64,000 bases of DNA from contig OY756960.1 of NCBI GenBank assembly GCA_963580455.1, forward strand, positions 6,944,001-7,008,000, written 5' to 3'. Under the pieces are notes generated by a model. The model had not been told where the DNA came from. It searched no databases and worked only from the letters and a program-made list of their open reading frames with translations. The stretch comes from Euonymus europaeus (Eukaryota > Streptophyta > Magnoliopsida > Celastrales > Celastraceae). This document shows, in pieces, positions 25,035 through 35,600 of the stretch (position 1 is the stretch's first letter; every line of letters begins with the position of its first letter). A program made the translations under genes and the position numbers.

Positions 25035-25760
25035 TTTAAAATGATTTTTTAATTAGCAATTTTGATTTGCGAAAAATAGTATTTGAGGGTAGGCTAGTCT
25101 TTTCACAGGCCAAAAGAGTTAGCTATGAAATTATAAAAAAAATTTAATTTGATATTTAAAAAGGGTTACTTTTCAAAAAAATCCAATGATTTTTTGGGGA
25201 AATGAATTTTGAAGGTATGTGAGTCATTTCACAAGCCAAAATGGTTAGTTATAAAATTATAACAAAAGTGGGGTTAAAGTTATAATTTGACGTTTAAAAA
25301 TGTCTATTTTTCAAAAAAATCTTCTGAAAAAACGTGAGAAAATTTAGGAAAATTTGTAAAAGTTACCCACTTGGAAAGTCAAATTGGAGAAATAACATAG
25401 TTGTAAATTTTCAAGAAAAATAACCTAGTTCTATCTTAAAATGACTAAAATACCCTTAATATTACAAAAGAGGTCATTCCCAAAATCCACACTCCTTCTT
25501 CTCAACTCACGCTAGACGACTTCTGGCAGACACCGATCAAGCTTCTTCTCCAACGCGACTCCTTCAACGAAACGTCCCCTCCGGCGACCCTTCCCAACAT
25601 TCAAACGCCCCAATTGCTTACTTAGATTACTGGTATGCATTACTTCTAACTTCTCATTAATTTGTTTCTTTGGGCCCCTAATTTGGTTTAGATTTCTTGC
25701 GTTTGATGGAAGGGCTTGTTTCGGTTTGAGATTGGGTACTTATGAGGAAATCTATATAAC

Positions 25761-26420
25761 TAGTTGAGTGCATTTTCATAACTGATTGAGCAAGTTTGAA
25801 TTTTGGTTGAGCATTGACGTTCATGGTCGAGCAAAGTTTGTGGTTGTTGAGCAAATCTTTTTTATGGTTGAGGAAACTTATAATTCATTGAGCAAAAAAA
25901 AAAAATTGGTCAAGCAATCTTTTACTTAGTTGAGCAAATATGTTTTGAGGTTTAGCAAACTTATAATTGGTTGAGCAATTATTTTTTTTGGTCGAGCAGA
26001 CTTTTACATGGTAGAGCAATTTTTTTTGGTCGAGCAAACTTTTTTATGGTTGAGCGAATGTGTTTTTTGGTTGAGCAATTTTTTGTTTTGGTCGAGCAAC
26101 ATTTTACTTGGTTGAGCAATTCTGTCTTGTGATCGAGCACACTTGTAATTGGTTGAGCAATTTATTTTTTATGGTCGAGCAAACTTATATTTGGTTGAGC
26201 AATTTTTTTATGGTCGTGCAAACTTATATGTGGTTGAGCAATTTTTTATGGTCATGCAAACTTATGTGTGGTTGAGCATTTTTTTTTGGGTCGAGCAAAC
26301 TTATATTTGGTTGAGCAGATTTGTTTTGTGGTCGACCAAAATTTTATTTGGTTGAGCAAACCCTTTTGTGGTTTAGCATATTTTTACTTGGTTCAGCAAA
26401 CTTTTTTTTGTGGTTGAGCA
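25761..26420 (+). repeat. GGTTGAGCAA array 5' of the ULP1-like gene
   Basis: Units of about 20-22 bases alternate ggttgagcaa and ggtcgagcaa cores with T-rich spacers. They read on the ULP sense strand and end about 45 bases before its ATG, which follows acaatgtag. Confidence 0.9.
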
Positions 26421-26465
26421 TGTCTAAAATAACACTATAACTATTGTTTACAATGTAGAGCAGTA

Positions 26466-29400
26466 ATGGATTATTTAATTGATGAGAAGGATCATTTTTC
26501 AGCAAAGGTCACCTCTTTTTCAAACATCTCACATGTCATGGGGCAAATCAAAAGTTGTTTGAATGAAAATCAATTGGAGATATTTAGGAGAACTTGCTTT
26601 GGCATTTTCATGGATGTTGGTGAGATTTCTTTCTCTGGACAATTAGTCCATCAGTTGTTTTTACGACAAGTTAAATTCCCTGCTTTAGATGTTGGAGAAT
26701 CTGGAATTATATTAAATTTTAAATTTGCCAGTAGGATGACATCTTTTGGTATTACAGATTTTGCTCTTATCACGGGGTTAGTTTGTATGGATATGCCTTT
26801 AATTTCTTCAGTAGTTGATCCTCTTATACATAGGCTGATGGATCTATTTTTTGATGGATCGAAGTCTATTACTAGATACCATTTGGAGCTTTGTTTTGAA
26901 CGCATGACTAGGCAAAAGAATCACTCTGATGAGGATGTGGTTAAGATAGCTCTTGTATATTTTATAGCATTTGTCGTAGTTGGTAAGGAGCGCAATAGGA
27001 ATATAGATCTCCAGTGGCTCCAATTGGTTGATAATTTTGATCTATTCAACAACTATCCATGGGGGACTGTGAGCTATGAGTATATTTCTAGCTCACTTGC
27101 AGAGTTATGGCTAACCGTAAGGACAATAGGAAGAAAAGACCCACAAAGAAGGAGCAGTACAACATTTACGATTTTTCTACCGTCCTCCAGGTATTTTTAT
27201 TGGTCAAGTATTGGTAGTAAATATTTATATTTTTTCATGAATGTGTTTATATATTAAATCCAATTTTTGTTTGTTTCAGATATGGTTATATGAAGTTGTC
27301 CCACACATTGGGAACCTCTACTCGGCTAAAAAATGAGGAACGTCATTCCTTGAATATTAAATTGGAGCTGCTATCACAATCCCAATGCATATGAAATTGT
27401 ACAAAATGTCTTCCAAAATTCAAAGGTATAAATGTACCCTATGTCATGTTATATTGATATAATTCAAATCTGTATTAGCATGTCAATAATTGCTACTAGT
27501 TTGTTATGTAATAGCTGCAAGTGCACACCATGTTAGAGGCAAATGACTCAGAGGTAGAGCAGTAGTACTGGCTTGTTGCAAGGACCAGAGTTAGAGAGAG
27601 ATCAATGAAAGAATCTAGCAAATTAAAAAGCAGATGATAGTAATCAAAATTCACTAGATGATACTGATGATGAGCCGGTTGGCGTACATATTCAGAAAGA
27701 AATGAACCCAACATCCATTGGGCATGATATCAAGTCAAAGCTTGATTCTGTGGAGAACAAAGTCTGTGTGCCATCTGGTCTAATTCATTCACTCAGGGTA
27801 GATTTTCTGTCTAATATGGAAGTGTTGTACAAGTATGTCGACGATGCTTTACGGAATGTGATTGACTTTACAACAACAATCAAGAGTGATGAGGGGAATA
27901 ATATGGAGGGTGTGGGAGTGAAGACTTTAGATGAAGTGAGTGAGGTAGTGAAGGTTGTGATGGGAAAGAATGATGAGCCAGTGGTTTCGCCCTTTCATGT
28001 TGATGCTAGAATACATATAGAGGATGCAAAGCAGGGTATTGAAGGGGAAGATGATTTTTTATTGAAAAATATTAGTAGCATGGGTTCATTCACTCTAGAA
28101 AAACTTAGTGTCAAGGACTATTCTGGAGTGGAGGTGGTGACTCCTTCAAAGTTTCCTCAAGCTCGAAAAGGAGAGGTTAAATTTTATGTAGCAAACAGGC
28201 AGAAGTGTATGAGGAAGGCTGGGCCTCTAACAAAGACACCATTTACAGCCCGCGCTATGAAGAGAAAGAAATTCAGAAATTGGACTTGAAGACGAAGTGG
28301 CCACACCAATGGACAAAAGAAGTCCTTGTCTTCATGAAAGACACATCAAGGAATGATGAAAGTATAAGTTGGTCACCATGTGTTGCAAATAAGTAATAGT
28401 TTATGGATGCCATCCAACCAAACCATTGGTTAACAGACAAGGTACGATGATTGACAATATTTTGGTTATCATATGTTTTATTGTAGTCACAAATATATTG
28501 TTTGTGCAAGATGTGCGCTTACACATAACTTTAATTTGCATGCAGCGCCTTGATGTAGCAATGTATCTCATTCGAAAAAGGATGGAGAAGTTTCCTGAAG
28601 CTTTCCATAAGAAGTGTGTTGTTCTAGACTGCTTTTTCTTTGTAAGTATACCACAATTACACAATTGTTATTATATGTCTGACACTTTGTCTTGTAGTTA
28701 ATTTATATGGTTGAGCAAATTTTTTTGGTGGTGGAGCAAACTTTTTTTTTTGGTTAAACAAATTTTTTTGGTGGTTGTGCATATTTGTACTTAGTTGAGC
28801 AAATTTTCTTTTTTGTAGAGCAAACTTTTTCTTGGTTGAGCAGATCTGTGTTTTGGTCGAGCAAAATTTAATTTTTTTGGTCGAGCAATTTTTTTGGTGG
28901 TTGAGCAGATTTGTGTTGTGGCCGAGCAAAATTTTATTTGGTTGAGCAAGTTTTTTTTTGGTCAAGCAAACTTTGACTTACTTCTAGTTGGTCAAGCAAA
29001 CTTTTTTACTTGGTCGGACAATTTTTTTGGTGGTTGAGCAGATTTGTGTTGTGGATGAGCAAATTTTTATTTGATTGAGCAAGTTTTTTTTTTTTGGTCA
29101 AACAAACTTTTACTTACTTCTAGTTGGTCGAGCAAACTTTTCTAATTGGTTGAGCAAAAAAAAATTTGGTCCAGAAACTTTTTTTTTGTTGGTTGAGCAC
29201 ACTTTTTACTAGGTTGACCAAACTTCTTTTGGCAGACCCGCATTAGAAAAAAGTTTATGATTTTCAAAGCACACAAGGATCCTATAAAATGGGATGATGA
29301 AAGCATATTTATGGATTATGTGTTGGGAATCCTTTCTATTGAATCAAAATCATGGTCGACAACACAATGTGTTTATTTTTCAGCAAACTTTGACAACACC

Positions 29401-29838
29401 CATTGGGTTGTAGTGGAACTGAAGATGGAGCAGAAGGTCATTAATGTGTATAACTCATTCCCCAGTCTTACTTCCATAACTGAATTGAAAAGATTGTTTG
29501 AGCCATTGTCAAAGATGATATTGTCATATATATTATCAAATTATGGTTTGGGTGATGGACAATTTGAGTCATGGAGGATGCAGCGGATACCTGATTGTCC
29601 TAGGCAGTCTGGAGGGTAAGTTTCAATATCACTTACTTTTGAAGTTGATTGTCTAGTTTGATATTACTAATTTATTTGTGTGTATGTATATCACAGTGGA
29701 GATTGCGACATGTTCACTGTAAAATTCATTGAAACATTAACAACAAATTTACCGATCAATCTTATACAACAAGAGGACATGAAGTGGTATAGACAAAAAT
29801 TCACAGCAGAGGCATGGGGACAAGAATTTCTTTTGTGA
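26466..29838 (+). pseudogene. ULP1-like (C48) protease gene of MULE C, degenerate
   Basis: MULE-borne ULP genes encode relatives of SUMO proteases. An N-terminal DUF1985 domain (26466-27110) is followed, after a frame slip near 27105, by KKEQYNIYDFSTVLQ and an intron (donor at 27192), then IWLYEVVPHIGNLY (from 27280) and another intron. A linker is open at 27702-28289. The C48 domain is split: DVAMYLIRKR...VVLDCFFF to 28641, 29236-29615 with the catalytic His in NTHWVVVEL, then 29697-29838 with the Cys in GGDCDMF. The usual Asp of VYDSF is Asn here (VYNSF). Stops at about 27572 and after 28289 break the frame. Introns at 28642-29235 and 29616-29696 are GT-AG. Confidence 0.8.
28709..29225 (+). 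repeat. GGTTGAGCAA array inside a ULP intron
   Basis: The array fills the intron bounded by gtaagt at 28642 and ggcag at 29231-29235, between two halves of the peptidase domain. Units are the same as in the 5' array and are again on the ULP sense strand. Confidence 0.9.
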
Positions 29839-29953
29839 CTAGAACTTAATATATTTAATGTAAATCATTTGTTGTAATTTATTATCTGTTAACATATGTT
29901 GCACATTTTATTTCCATAATATGTTATTGACTAGTAAAAATACATTTTATTTT

Positions 29954-30285
29954 CTCGACCAAGAAAATGTTTGCTAGACAAAAAAAAATTAGCTCAACCA
30001 AATAAAAGTTTGCTCAACTACATTTTCAGGTTTGCTCGACCAAAAAAAATTGTTCAACCAAGTAAATGTTTGCTTAACCAAAAAAAAAATTGCTCAACCA
30101 AAAAAAAAATGCTCAACCAACAAAAAAAAATTCAATCAAATAAAAGTTTATTCAACCAAGTAAATGTTTGGTCGACCAAAAAAAAATGCTCAACCAAATA
30201 TAAGTTTGCTCGACCAACAAAAAAAAAATGCTTAACCAAATAAATGTTTGCTCAACTCAAAAAAAATTGCTCAACCATGTAAAAG
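29954..30285 (-). repeat. inverted GGTTGAGCAA array between the convergent genes
   Basis: The units read ttgctcaacc / gctcgacc on the plus strand, so their core is on the sense strand of the MURA gene. The degraded end of the MURA frame reads into them. Confidence 0.9.
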
Positions 30286-32071
30286 TCACTTAATTTGTGG
30301 TGATCTTCAAGTGGAACTGTGTAGATCGATTCAGCATAAGCCACCATAATAGCTTCATTTGCATAGTACCATGAACACATGGATTGTGGATCGATGTCAT
30401 TTATTCTACATGCAACTAATGCATGGACACATGACAATTGTTACAACTAAAACTTTCAACACGTACATGTTCTGTTATGCAAGTTCACCTCTCCATCTCC
30501 ACATACATCCCTTACATAGAACTCAAAATGACTAATAGGTTCAACCAACATACGTTGCTTCTTGTCAATCCACTTTCTCAACTTTTTATCAATTTTCTTG
30601 CACAATTGGGTTGTAATAGATGCTGATTTCATGCGACGCTCATGGAACCATCCTTGGAGTAAAGATCTTAAGTGGTCAACCAACATTGTAATTGGAAGAT
30701 ATCGCGCTTCACGCAATACAACATTTAAACTTTCTGCATTATTCGTTGTCAGAATACTGTACCTCCTACCAGGAAAATGGGCTCGAGGCTACCTATTGAA
30801 TCCAGCTTCTACTAGATAACGATGGGTCTTGCCATCTGTAAATCCACGCAGCTCTATATGAGTTACCGTACTGGGATTATTTTGCACTAGCATCGAACAC
30901 TAGTGAGGCAAGTAAGAAATGACAATGCTGGTGAGCCTCGAACTGTTTCCAATGCAACTTCCCTTGCCCTCCAAGCTTCGCATAGCTAATATTAATACCA
31001 AATTCTTTCCTCACATCGTTGACAATGTCTTTTGGCCTATACGTATGACCAACACCTTCATATTTGAATTTAATGCATTCACCAATAACCTTCTCAAATG
31101 CTTGTCTATGACTTTGATTGATTTGTCGAAGAGAACAAATGTGCTTGCTATTAAACCTTGTTACCTTAAACAACTCTGAATTTTTCATCCTTATTGCTCG
31201 CATACGCCAATCACATCCACTATCAACGCATTTTATCGCATATAGAGTTTTGGTGGACTTCAACACGTGAAACATTATGTTCTCTTTCATAGCATGCACA
31301 ATTATGTGTTTTTGTAAATCTTTCTTGCTATGTGCTTTTGTAAATCTTTCTTGCTTGTATAAATCTGAGCAACTGCAACCTGACCACTGGATGAGCTACT
31401 CATAGTGTTGCTCGCAACAATGCCTGACGGGTAGCAGAATTTGAGCAGTGGTTCCTGTTATCCTCAATCACAAAGGTGCCATGTGTGAATGACTCTGTTT
31501 GTTCACCAATATACAGGTTCTCCCACTCTCCACCATCAACCTCGATGTTATCCTCATCATTACCGACATAGACTTCATCATTCTAGGATTTTTCTATATC
31601 AAAATCATCGAACGCAAAATCATTATAATCATTAATCAGCTCGTCGTCACCATCTTTATGTACTACGAATTTATTGGCACATTGTTGCAACTCAGGAGAA
31701 ATAGAGCCAATATTTGGTGCAACAAAATCTTCCTAGATTTTTGGAACCTAGCTCACATCTTGTGAAATAAACTGATCACTTACTCTCTGCTTGGTTGTTA
31801 CACACAATGGAGTACCAGGTCGTATAGGATTATCATTTTGTCTAAGAAAAAACTGTAAGTCACGATCATTTCGAAACTCCATCGTTGCCATTTTGAAATG
31901 AGTATTGTAGACAAACTTCATAACCAAATCAAAGGAACTAGAATCCACTCCAGTCAACTGGTATATGAGCTGAATAAATTCTGTATATGTAATTGCATTA
32001 GATACAATTACACCTGACTGTTCCTCCTTTAAAACTGTGCGTGTCTCGACAATTTTCCCACACTCCACCAT
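30252..32071 (-). pseudogene. MURA-type transposase of MULE C with its catalytic core deleted
   Basis: The minus-strand order is PB1-like N-terminal domain (32071-31748, MVECGKIVETRT...), MuDR DNA-binding region (31299-30960, ECIKFKYEGVGHTYRPKD, then INISYAK), a post-catalytic stretch (30850-30456, contains REARYLPITMLVDHL), and the SWIM finger TCTC...LSCVHALVACRI (30470-30400). The DDE region expected between the INISYAK part and the REARYLP part is absent: the frame passes from a decayed CSMLVQNN-like string to a THRYLVEAG-like string within about 60 bases near 30860. Three stops lie in the SWIM finger (30441-30458). It cannot be catalytic. Confidence 0.8.
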
Positions 32072-32159
32072 ATAAAAAAACAAAATCAATCTCAGAATTC
32101 ATTCCTGCACGCATAGTAATAAGATAATACAAAATTAATAAACTAGACTAAAAAAATGA

Positions 32160-32475
32160 TTTTGCTCGACCAAATAAAATAACTTTGTTCAACTACAAAA
32201 CAATTTTGTTTGACCAAATAAAAAATTGTTCAACTACAAACAATTTTACTTAATCAAGTAAAAATATGCTTAACCAAAAATAAATTTATACTTAACTACA
32301 AAACGACTTTTCTCGATCAAATAAAAAATTGGTCAATCAAAATAAATTTGCGCTCAACTACAAAATAACTTTGCTCAATCATATAAAAGTTTACTCAACT
32401 AGAAAACAGATTTTCTTAATCAACTAAAAAGATGGTTAAGCAAAACAAATTTGCGCTATAACACAAAATAACTTT
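32160..32475 (-). repeat. inverted GGTTGAGCAA array 5' of the MULE C transposase
   Basis: Diverged units (tttgctcgacc, tgctcaacta, ttgctcaatc) read on the MURA sense strand and fill the space between its start codon and the right end of the element. Confidence 0.85.
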
Positions 32476-32552
32476 GATCTCAAAAATTTAAATGATATAA
32501 TTTTACCGATTATTTTGGTCAAAGTTAAACTGAGTCATTTTTACAAATTTCC

Positions 32553-32661
32553 GTCTGGTACCGCCGTTTCTACTCACATCCCAGTCCCTCCTCAGCTGCC
32601 CTCTAATCAATTCCACCATTTCCATTTCTATGCTTATCAGGGACATCCACAAAACAAAGCG
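32553..32661 (+). promoter_or_regulatory. RAD50 5' leader, directly abutting MULE C
   Basis: Only about 110 bases separate the inferred right end of MULE C from the RAD50 ATG. The stretch is pyrimidine-rich (cccagtccctcctcagctgccc), as plant 5' UTRs often are, and I see no clear TATA box in it. The promoter is therefore either very short or contributed by MULE C sequence. Confidence 0.45.
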
Positions 32662-35600
32662 ATGAGTACCGTCGATAAGATGCTTATTAAGGGCATCCGG
32701 AGTTTCGACCCGGAAAACAAGCACGTCATCACCTTCTTCAAGCCCTTAACCCTAATCGTCGGCCCCAACGGTGCTGGAAAAACTGTAATTTCCCTTTCAC
32801 CTTGCCTCTGTGTGCGCGCTTATTTGAGCTGTTCTATTTTGTGATGGGTTTTGGGGTTACTTCTGCAGACGATTATCGAGTGTTTGAAGCTGTCTTGCAC
32901 TGGGGAGTTGCCTCCAAATGCGCGGTCTGGGCATAGTTTTATTCATGATCCCAAGGTCTGTTTGGTTGTCTCGAAAACCCTAGATATGGGAAATAGATAC
33001 TACTACTTTGACTTACAATCTGTTATTCTGTTTGTTCGTTTTTTTTTTATTATTTTTTTTTATTTTGTAAATTTATTTGTTGGATTATTTTGGGTGTTTT
33101 AGGTTGCAGGGGAGACTGAGACAAAGGGGCAAATCAAGCTGCGATTCAAGACTGCTGCGGGTAAGGATGTGGTGTGTATAAGATCTTTCCAGTTGACACA
33201 AAAGGCATCAAAGATGGAGTACAAGGCTATCGAGAGTGTGCTTCAAACGATAAATCCTCACACTGGAGAGGTAAATTTCATTGTTTACATAGCTTTCTCT
33301 TGTTGGTGAACTTGTTAATTAGTTGTGATAGTTATGTTTAGTTGGAAGAAATTGGGATTCACCTGAAACAGTCAAAAACCTTATAATACATGAACAAAAT
33401 ACAAATAATTTCAGCAAGGTTTTCTATTCTCTTTAATAAAATGGACTCGTCACATTGACTTTACCAGAAACAAGCTTTTAAGAATTAATTAGCCAATTAA
33501 GAAATCTACGAGCAATAGTTTTTTGTTTCAGTAAAATTTTATGTCTACTAAACACTCAACCCGCTCATGGACTCTAATATGAGGATTGATCTTTGAAATG
33601 AATACGTTAGGCTTTGTTTAGTTCTCCTTCTGTCTATTTGTCCATTTTGTTGTTGATATAAGTATATCTTTGCCTTATTTTAACAATGTTCACTTTTCTT
33701 TTTGGTGTTAATCACGGGACTGCAGAAAGTTTGCCTTAGTTATAGATGTGCTGATATGGACCGGGAAATCCCTGCTCTAATGGGTGTGTCAAAGGCTGTT
33801 CTGGAAAATGTTATATTTGTCCACCAAGATGAAGCTAACTGGCCCTTGCAAGATCCTTCGACATTGAAAAAAAAGTTTGACGATATTTTCTCTGCCACGC
33901 GGTATGTTAGGGGCGTTTTTTTTATGGCTTATATATGTTATTGCTGTGTACCCCACTAGCTGGTATTCGCTTATTGCTCTCTATTTGTACGAAGTAAAGT
34001 AGATACCTTCTTCTATAGGGATAGTTTAATTAGGAATTTAGCCTTATAATTCCTTTAAGGTAGTGTGGTTTTCACTGGGTTCAGTATTGGGAAAAAGATG
34101 AGGAGCGGAAGTTATTGTGGATTTTTGGCTGTTCTTATGGTGTTTTGAACTGTATCTAGCGTGATAACTTGTGCAAATTTCGTGTATATTGCGTAATTTG
34201 TGTTAAGAGACAAGAATATTTTATTTCTCATTATCGAACTGTATAGACAATACACAAAAGAATATACACTTAGGGTTTTGTACAAAGACCAAACTACCCC
34301 TCACTAATAATATTGATTACATCTATATCCCTCAACACTCCCCCTCAAGTTGGAGCAAAGATGTTAATTATGCCCAACTCGTGACACAACTCAACAAATT
34401 GACTTTTCCAAAGAGCTTTACTGAAAACATCTCCAATTTGATCTTTAGATCTGACATACATCGGAACAATCCTCTTAGTCTTCACAATTAAGTCTCGAAT
34501 GAAGTAGCAATCCACTTCAATGTGCTTTGTACATTAATGAAAAACTGGATTGGAAGCAATATTCATAGCAGCTTGATTATTACAAAACAATCTCATAGGA
34601 GAAAGAGACGGAAATCCTATCTCTTGAAGTAAAGACTGAACCCATGTCATTTCACAAGTATTGGTAGTATGTGCCATAGCACGGTACTCAGCTTCTACAC
34701 TAGATCTAACAACCACATTATGTTTCTTACTCTTCCATGTAACTGGATTATCACCAAGAAAGACACAATAACCTAAGATTGACTTCCTAGTTCCTATCAA
34801 TACAATATCCAGCCTAGTCAACATCACTTAATTCCCTTATTTCAAAGGATTTAGAACGTCTAAACCACAATTCCAAACCAGGAGCACCTTTGAGATACAA
34901 TCCTACAAGCTGTGTGCCAATGCTCTACACTTGGATCTTGCATGAACTGACTCACAACTCTAACAACAAAGGAAATATCTTATATCTGGACGAGTCATAG
35001 TTAGATAAATTAATTTAGCAAGCGCCGATATCTACTTGGGTGCTCAAACAGTTTGCCAACATCTTTACTAAACTCGACATTAGGATCCATGGGAGTCGAA
35101 ACAAGTTTAGCTCCTAATAGACCAATTTCTTGCAACAAATTAGTAACATATTTTCGTTGACACAATGATAAACCATTCTTAGATCTTTCCACTTCAATTC
35201 CGAGGAAATAATGCAATATCCCAAGGTCCTTCACACTAAAGAAACTATTAAGAAATCATTTGAGTGCCTTAATACCTGATAAATCACTTCCGGGGATATA
35301 GATGTAATCAATATTATTAGTGAGGGGTAGTTTGGTCTTTGTACAAAACCATAAGTGTATATTCTTCTGTGTATTGTCTGTACAATTTGATAATGAAAAA
35401 TACAATATTCTAGTTTCCCAACATGGTATTGGAGGTAGGTTCAGTAATTAAAGAGCCCAGGAAAAACAAAACTTTCCAGAGCTTAGAAGCACTCCAGCAA
35501 GGCAGAAACCTCAATACAAAATCCAGAACTACACTCACCAGAAGCAAAATATCACAAACAACACTTGCGCAATCACCATAGAACCAGACTTGCACAGAAA

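Larger units (their letters stand above)
14006..25184. mobile_element. MULE B (Kaonashi-like), nested in the right TIR of MULE A
   Basis: The 9-bp duplication aatgatttt flanks it exactly (13997-14005 and 25185-25193). Its ends begin GGGTTATTATAAC on the left and, read inward, GGATTTTTTTGAAAAG on the right. About 130-150 bases then match as inverted repeats (shared tttataatttcata...ctaactctttt), with a ~30-base deletion in the left copy. Inside are a 5' array, a broken MURA gene on the plus strand, a 3' array and a ULP/DUF1985 remnant on the minus strand. The 11.2 kb include a ~2.1-kb LTR-like insertion. Confidence 0.75.
8236..25321. mobile_element. MULE A, long-TIR non-autonomous element split by MULE B
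   Basis: The left terminal repeat starts GGGTTGTTTTGAAAAATAAC at 8236. The right one runs from 13446 to 14005 and continues at 25194-25321 after the nested MULE B. About 690 bases match between the two ends as inverted repeats before the arrays begin, and the arrays extend the inversion. The flanking 11-bp duplication is ttctcaaaaaa (8225-8235) and ttctgaaaaaa (25322-25332), one mismatch. Without B the element is about 5.9 kb. It contains only the C-terminal tail of a transposase (11873-12124). The boundaries follow from sequence comparison by eye. Confidence 0.75.
25347..32552. mobile_element. MULE C (Kaonashi-like: ULP1 + MURA)
   Basis: A 7.2-kb element whose two genes converge: ULP1-like on plus (26466-29838) and MURA on minus (32071-30252). 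Arrays lie at both outer flanks, in a ULP intron and between the genes. The left end reads ggaaaatttgtaaaagttac and the complement of the right end reads ggaaatttgtaaaaatgact. Similarity fades after about 60 bases, so the TIRs are short or decayed, and no clear TSD was found. It begins 14 bases after the right TSD of MULE A and ends about 110 bases before the RAD50 start codon. Confidence 0.6.
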
